From JACRDV01 sp024860865 [NCBI: Methanobacteriota archaeon] (lineage in GTDB: Archaea > JACRDV01), in the NCBI GenBank assembly GCA_024860865.1, contig JACRDV010000149.1, positions 1 through 9,323 of the forward strand: a stretch of 9,323 nucleotides of DNA. The letters run 5' to 3'. Below the pieces are notes generated by a model. The model did no database searches. It worked only from the letters and a program-made list of their open reading frames with translations, and had not been told where the DNA came from. This document shows, one piece after another, positions 5,885 to 9,323 of the stretch; position 1 is the first letter of the stretch; each line of letters opens with the position of its first letter. A program made the translations under genes and the position numbers.

Positions 5885-6931
5885 ATGTATTTCCCATTTT
5901 CAGGTGTTGAATTTCCATTGTGGTATCTTCTTTTAATCGGCTTTACTGTCGGAGTTTGTGGCGGATTTTTCGGATTCGGCGGAGGATTTATGGTAACACC
6001 TTCTCTTGCTATCTTTGGATTTCCATATGCATTTGCAGCTGGCACAGATCTTCAACACATAGCTGGCAAGTCTATTATAGCAACTATAAGGCACAGAGAA
6101 TTAGGCAATGTTGATTTTAAGCTTGGATTATTATTGTTGGCTGGAACTGTGCCTGGAGTAGAACTTGGGCACACGATAGTTGAATATCTTAAGTCCATAG
6201 GTAAGGAAGTGTACATGTTGTTAGTTTGTTTCATAGTTCTCAGCTGTATATCCGGTTATATGCTCTACGAACTTTCTAAAGTGAGGAGGTTTATAAAAGA
6301 AAAGGGAATAATAGGTAAGGACGTGGTACCGAGCAAACTCCCACAGAGGATACAGAATATTAAAGTTCCACCTATGATATTACTGCAAGCAACAAAAGTC
6401 ACGATTTCTCTTTGGATCATAATTGCTATAGCTTTCCCTGTTGGTCTTTTAGCTGGATTGCTTGGTGCTGGTGGCGGTTTCATTATGGTGCCATCATTGA
6501 TTTATATCATTGGAGCTCCAACTACTGTAGCAGTTGGAACTGATCTTTTTCAAGTTATGTTTACAGCTGCTTATGGCGGTTTAACATATGCGCTTTCAGG
6601 ACACGTTGATATACTAGCAGCCATATTGATGCTAGCCGTAGCCGCGGTTGGTGCACAAATAGGTTCAATTGCAACGGCGTATGTGAGAGGTATATCCATC
6701 AGGTATTTGTTCTCTATAATGATATTCTCGGCAGGTCTAGGGGCGCTCCTTAGGTTTATAGCATCTCCGGAAACATACGGAATTGCTGTGCTTCAAAATG
6801 TCGCTTTGGTGCTCGTACTAGGCGCTGCTCTCATTCTGTGCATAGTGATAATAATATATTTGGCAAAAGGTATAACAGCTGCGCGTGAAAAGCAAAGAAA
6901 AGCAGAAGTTAAAAGTCAATCAACACGGTGA
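5885..6931 (+). CDS. Second TauE/SafE family anion exporter (permease)
   Basis: A 348-residue permease with the same two-half design as the gene at 2998-4032. The first half has GGFFGFGGGFMVTP (26-39) and GTDL (53-56); the second has GLLGAGGGFIMVP (191-203) and GTDLFQ (218-223). A charged loop of about 132-162 joins them and ends VPP, as in the paralogue. A basic tail closes the protein, which fits cytoplasmic C-terminal exposure. The ATG at 5885 is preceded by GGTGAGG at 5876-5882. Apart from the motifs the two permeases differ considerably, so they may carry different substrates or face different partners. Export of sulfite or organosulfonates is the family precedent; nothing in this window (no sulfite or taurine metabolism gene) confirms it. 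Confidence 0.93.
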   Translation: MYFPFSGVEFPLWYLLLIGFTVGVCGGFFGFGGGFMVTPSLAIFGFPYAFAAGTDLQHIAGKSIIATIRHRELGNVDFKLGLLLLAGTVPGVELGHTIVEYLKSIGKEVYMLLVCFIVLSCISGYMLYELSKVRRFIKEKGIIGKDVVPSKLPQRIQNIKVPPMILLQATKVTISLWIIIAIAFPVGLLAGLLGAGGGFIMVPSLIYIIGAPTTVAVGTDLFQVMFTAAYGGLTYALSGHVDILAAILMLAVAAVGAQIGSIATAYVRGISIRYLFSIMIFSAGLGALLRFIASPETYGIAVLQNVALVLVLGAALILCIVIIIYLAKGITAAREKQRKAEVKSQSTR

Positions 6932-6960
6932 AAAGAAAATGCAAAAACTTGAGTGTTTGT

Positions 6961-7386
6961 ATGTTCAAGAAGATTTTAATTCCAACCGATGGTTCTGTTT
7001 CTGCTGAAAAAGCTATTGAAGTAGCTGCAGACTTGGCTAAGAAATATGATGCTAAGCTGACGATTTTGCATGTCTTACCTCTTCGGGCCAGTATATCCCC
7101 GATAGGCCCACTCGCTTTAGGAGAAGTTATGAAAAAGCTTCAAGCGGAGGCAGATAAGCATATTAGAAGCGGAAAAGAAATTGCTGATAAAGCAGGGATC
7201 GTAGCTGAGACTAAGACTATAGTTGGACTTCCTGCAATAACTATTCTCGAAGAAGCAGAGAAAGGCGAGTATAATCTCATTGTAATGGGGACTCGAGGTT
7301 TGAGTGCAGTAGCTAGGTTTGCACTAGGGAGTGTTAGTGATAAAGTAGTTCGACACGCTCCATGTCCTGTTATGCTAATTAGATGA
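6961..7386 (+). CDS. Universal stress protein, ATP-binding type, last gene of the second permease operon
   Basis: A 141-residue UspA-fold protein with Asp10 in LIPTDGS and an intact G-2x-G-9x-G-S motif (Gly110, Gly113, Gly123-Ser124), ending HAPCPVMLIR. I place the start at ATG 6961 because MFKKILIPTDGS aligns with the start of the other family members; a GTG at 6928, overlapping the permease stop (GTGA), would add 11 residues with no counterpart. The GTGA overlap and the absence of a promoter indicate translation from the permease mRNA. It is the most divergent of the four stress proteins here: its first helix reads AADLAKKYDAKLTILHV rather than the AIEIAKKFGAQLTALYV of the other three, so it did not arise by the same recent duplication. 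Confidence 0.92.
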   Translation: MFKKILIPTDGSVSAEKAIEVAADLAKKYDAKLTILHVLPLRASISPIGPLALGEVMKKLQAEADKHIRSGKEIADKAGIVAETKTIVGLPAITILEEAEKGEYNLIVMGTRGLSAVARFALGSVSDKVVRHAPCPVMLIR

Positions 7387-7532
7387 TAGTACAAAATTAT
7401 CAAATTTTTTCTAAAATAAAATTTCCTAATTCCCTAATTCATTTTTAATTTAAAGTTGTTCTGTCACAAAATAAAAAAAGAGATTAAGCGAACCAAAAAA
7501 ATAGGAACGCCATTTTTTCGTTGTTTTATTTT
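7387..7532. terminator. Convergent 3' region with T-runs on both strands
   Basis: The plus-strand operon and the minus-strand stress protein gene converge here. On the plus strand six Ts stand at 7405-7410. On the minus strand seven Ts (7501-7495) and a further six (7479-7474) follow the stop of the 7533-8039 gene. These T-runs are candidate terminators; no stable stem-loop is associated with them. Confidence 0.4.
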
Positions 7533-8039
7533 CTATCCTGACTTCACTGGTGATACAATAGCGCTTGGTATTACTCTTGGCCTCTCCGCGATTTCTGGTA
7601 GCGATCTCGCTATGAGTACTGGGCAACGCGCATTAGCAAGAACTCTCTCGGCGACACTTCCTAAGAAAGACAACATACCCTTACGGCTAGCTGACCCAAT
7701 CACTAGTAAGCTGTATTTGTTTACTTTAGTTTCTTTAACTATTTCTTCCCATGGATTTCCTTTTCTGACCTTGGTTTCAATTTGGATGCTTTCTTTTTCA
7801 GCTTTCGATTTAATGTCCTCCAAAATTTCTTTGCTTTTCTGTGTAAGCTCTCGTTCTAAAGCATATACGGCTCCTAATGGGATAGTTATAGTAGCCTCGT
7901 ATGTACGAATTAGTTGTTGATCTACCACATATAAAGCTGTTAATTGAGCTCCAAATTTCTTTGCAATTTCAATAGCTTGCTCTTCTGCCTTCTTTGCACC
8001 AGTTGACCCATCTGTTGCAACCAAAATTTTGTTATACAT
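7533..8039 (-). CDS. Universal stress protein with one-residue deletion in the ATP motif
   Basis: A UspA-fold protein of 168 residues. The ATG at 8039 follows AGGAGGTG with 7 bases between GGAGG and ATG. Asp10 is present, but the nucleotide motif is G-S-A-S-x(8)-G-S (Gly115, Ser118, Gly127-Ser128): the second Gly is Ser and one residue is missing from the usual nine-residue spacer, so canonical ATP binding is doubtful. Residues 146-168 form a Pro-rich tail after CPVLIAR. It is the sister of the protein at 4663-5187: both have RKGNPWEEIVKE and two 44-base stretches of identical DNA. It appears monocistronic with its own promoter and converges on the second permease operon. Confidence 0.92.
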   Translation of the reverse strand: MYNKILVATDGSTGAKKAEEQAIEIAKKFGAQLTALYVVDQQLIRTYEATITIPLGAVYALERELTQKSKEILEDIKSKAEKESIQIETKVRKGNPWEEIVKETKVNKYSLLVIGSASRKGMLSFLGSVAERVLANARCPVLIARSLPEIAERPRVIPSAIVSPVKSG

Positions 8040-8349
8040 TAAAACACCTCCTAAAGTTATTTTTATAATAATCTATAACGGCCCTCTATAAGGGAATTTT
8101 TCAAAATTAAGTAAAAATTAATATCAAAATAATGTAAATTTATAATAAAATTATTATAAATTAATTATAACTAGTTATAAATTAGTACAAAATTAGTTAT
8201 TAATTAATATAAAATTAATACAAATTCAAATTTTTGCTATTATTTTAAAAATTGGCCTAAAAATTTGAAATTAATCAAAAAGATATATCATAAGTGTATC
8301 TTTTACCATTATAAAATTACTATTATTAAAACCTCGAAAAGTGGCCTTT
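8040..8349. promoter_or_regulatory. Divergent A+T-rich region with palindromes between stress protein and regulator
   Basis: No gene is seen. Next to the stress protein start are the ribosome site AGGAGG (8047-8052) and the element shared with the 5187 gene (8089-8109), which contains the palindrome AATTTT-TC-AAAATT, on the plus strand, at 8096-8109. Further on stand TTATAATA/TATTATAA (8140-8147/8152-8159) and the 16-base perfect palindrome TTATAACTAGTTATAA (8165-8180), in a run of A+T-rich, weakly repetitive sequence to about 8225. Before the regulator gene a dyad AAAAGATA/TATCTTTT (8278-8285/8297-8304) abuts a TATA-like ATTATAAAATTA (8308-8319). Confidence 0.5.
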
Positions 8350-8634
8350 ATGAAACATCTGCTTTGGTGGTTATTCGTTGTTTCTCGGGGCAGCGGCACT
8401 CGAGTAGAAATAGTACGTGCCTTAAAAGAAAGGCCGTATAATGCAAATCAACTGGCGGAGTTACTCAATTTGGGTTACAGAACTATTCGCCACCACCTAA
8501 AAGTTCTAGAGGATAATGGTATAATAGAGACAGAGGGGAGCAGATACGGCATTATGTATTTTTTGTCTTCAGAGATGGAACAAAATTACGCCTTATTTGA
8601 GGATATATCGAAAAAAAGAGAAAAAAATAAGTGA
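8350..8634 (+). CDS. Second ArsR-like winged helix-turn-helix regulator
   Basis: A 94-residue wHTH protein when started at ATG 8350, which aligns without gaps to the start of the paralogue at 968 (LLWWLF against LFWWIF). A GTG at 8341 would add three residues and, with a TATA-like box centred near 8313, could be a leaderless start, so the choice is open. The helix-turn-helix is at about 30-56 (YNANQLAELLNLGYRTIRHHLKVLE), followed by a wing and YFLSSEME. The gene overlaps the upstream part of the next gene: its TGA lies in GTGAGGG, which acts as that gene's ribosome site, so the two are translationally coupled. Autoregulation through the dyad at 8278-8304 is plausible. The tail is very Lys-rich. 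Confidence 0.88.
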   Translation: MKHLLWWLFVVSRGSGTRVEIVRALKERPYNANQLAELLNLGYRTIRHHLKVLEDNGIIETEGSRYGIMYFLSSEMEQNYALFEDISKKREKNK

Positions 8635-8645
8635 GGGATCTAAAT

Positions 8646-8939
8646 ATGAGTATGCTTACTACAATTTACGGCATAGTTATACTTGCGATAAACGCTGGTT
8701 TTTTAATCGCTCTGCTTTTCTTGCTCTTTAGTTCTTATCGAAAAATGCGGTCAACATTTACCTTGGCTATGATTCTATTCGCTCTTGTACTTTTAATGAA
8801 AGCAATTGCTAAAGAAGGTTTATATATCGCAGTATTCCTTGGCAAATCTGACATAGGCTTATTTTATGATTATAACGTGGTCACTGAGACTACCGAATTT
8901 GTTGCTCTAGCTATTCTGCTTTATCTGATGACTCGATAA
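8646..8939 (+). CDS. Second small three-helix membrane protein coupled to the regulator
   Basis: A 97-residue membrane protein, paralogue of the one at 333-641. Hydrophobic helices are at about 8-28, 38-54 and 82-95, with the basic loop SYRKMRS (30-36) and the shared ending LYLMTR. I take ATG 8646, which follows GAGGG (8633-8637) by 8 bases; GTG 8631 would lie within that ribosome site, and ATG 8652 is a further alternative. Here the membrane gene follows its regulator in one operon, whereas the 333/968 pair is divergent. The strict pairing in two arrangements supports a functional unit; role unknown. Confidence 0.85.
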   Translation: MSMLTTIYGIVILAINAGFLIALLFLLFSSYRKMRSTFTLAMILFALVLLMKAIAKEGLYIAVFLGKSDIGLFYDYNVVTETTEFVALAILLYLMTR

Positions 8940-8987
8940 AGTCGTACTGAAGTAAATGAAACCTAAAGGTGAGAATTCACTGAAGAC

Positions 8988-8997
8988 ATTTATATTC
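8988..8997 (+). promoter_or_regulatory. TATA-like box for the KaiC-like gene
   Basis: ATTTATATTC is followed after about 25 bases by a plausible start of transcription near 9018-9020. An AGGA at 9027-9030 then lies 9 bases before the ATG at 9040. Confidence 0.45.
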
Positions 8998-9039
8998 TCA
9001 TACAATTAATAAAGAATCAAAAGTTTAGGAAGAACTTAC

Positions 9040-9323
9040 ATGTTTAAACGTATCCCTTTTGGGATTCCCGGTATCGATGAACTAACAAATGGTGGAATTC
9101 CGTTACCTTCTGCGATTTTGCTTTTAGGTGATCCAGGTACTGGGAAAAGCGTAATTACACAACAATTTATTTGGGAAGGCCTTAGACTTGGGCAGCCAGG
9201 AATTTACTTTTGCGTTGATCATTCTCCTCAAAGCGTTAGAGAAAACATGGCATCTTTTGGTTGGAATGTAAAACCATATGAAGATAAAGAAGAGCTGATT
9301 TTAGTAGATGCATTCTTGGGTCG
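9040..9323 (+). CDS. RAD55/KaiC-like RecA-superfamily ATPase (3' truncated)
   Basis: The first 94 residues of a RecA-fold ATPase are present; the gene runs off the window. It begins with the KaiC-type lead G-(I/P)-x-G-(I/L)-DEL-x-x-GGIP (8-21), then strand AILLLG and the Walker A motif GDPGTGKS (30-37), helix VITQQFIWEGL, and GIYFCVDHSPQSVRENM, where bacterial KaiC and its relatives have a (T/S)-x-E-E. Here that position reads CVDHSP, so the usual Glu pair is absent. Walker B is approached at ILVDAF but the remainder is outside. Archaeal proteins of this type bind ATP and many act in signalling; no direct link to the upstream genes is shown. It has its own likely promoter. Confidence 0.9.
   Translation, partial: MFKRIPFGIPGIDELTNGGIPLPSAILLLGDPGTGKSVITQQFIWEGLRLGQPGIYFCVDHSPQSVRENMASFGWNVKPYEDKEELILVDAFLG

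Noticed and set aside
5809-6045. 78-codon minus-strand frame across the start of the second TauE/SafE gene
   Set aside because: Proline-rich antisense reading of glycine-rich permease motifs; the same shadow appears opposite the other permease at 3830-4051.
6928-6960. GTG start for the last stress protein gene, overlapping the permease stop
   Set aside because: The extra 11 residues have no counterpart in the family and ATG 6961 aligns exactly; kept only as an alternative.
7456-7920. 154-codon open frame opposite the stress protein gene
   Set aside because: It runs antisense to a clear UspA gene, has no homology or ribosome site, and matches the codon pattern of the real gene read on the other strand.
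4877-7973. 44-base direct repeats as possible attachment sites or mobile-element ends
   Set aside because: Both lie in matching codons of paralogous stress protein genes, so gene duplication explains them, and no integrase or transposase is present.
8101-8280. Replication origin or CRISPR-like repeat array in the A+T-rich stretch
   Set aside because: No regular repeat-spacer unit, no origin-box repeats and no Cdc6/Orc1 or cas gene nearby; low-complexity composition explains most of the similarity.

Overview
The window reads as a piece of an A+T-rich archaeal chromosome. The evidence is a RAD55/KaiC-like ATPase at the right edge, two winged-helix regulators of the archaeal 'PYNANQLA' type, several universal stress proteins, TATA-like boxes about 26-28 bases before some start codons (leaderless genes), and GAGG/GGAGG ribosome sites before others. 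A member of the Thermoproteota such as a Bathyarchaeia-like lineage is my guess only. No rRNA, tRNA, CRISPR array, transposon or integrase is visible.

Layout. 1-156: tail of an unrecognised gene. 333-641 (-) and 968-1249 (+): a divergent pair, a three-helix membrane protein and a winged-helix regulator, sharing a long promoter region. 1314-1679 and 1775-2383 (+): two membrane proteins, a small HH/DE protein and a DedA/VTT-type protein. 4495-2436 (-): operon of universal stress protein, TauE/SafE permease and a FixH/YtkA-like exported protein. 5187-4663 (-): a lone universal stress protein that seems to start at ACG and ends at a strong hairpin terminator. 5605-7386 (+): operon of a two-helix membrane protein, a second TauE/SafE permease and a universal stress protein. 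8039-7533 (-): a lone universal stress protein. 8350-8939 (+): a second winged-helix regulator coupled to a second three-helix membrane protein. 9040-end (+): start of a KaiC-like ATPase.

How it may work together. Two anion-exporter-like permeases of the TauE/SafE family are each co-transcribed with a universal stress protein carrying the intact ATP-binding motif. Two further stress proteins, with altered motifs and C-terminal tails, stand alone behind promoters that share a sequence element. The block is flanked by two paralogous regulator/membrane-protein modules. My inference is a locus for export of a sulfur-containing or other small organic anion, with nucleotide-sensing stress proteins and membrane-coupled repressors controlling it. 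The sequence shows the families and arrangement; substrate and signalling are not visible.
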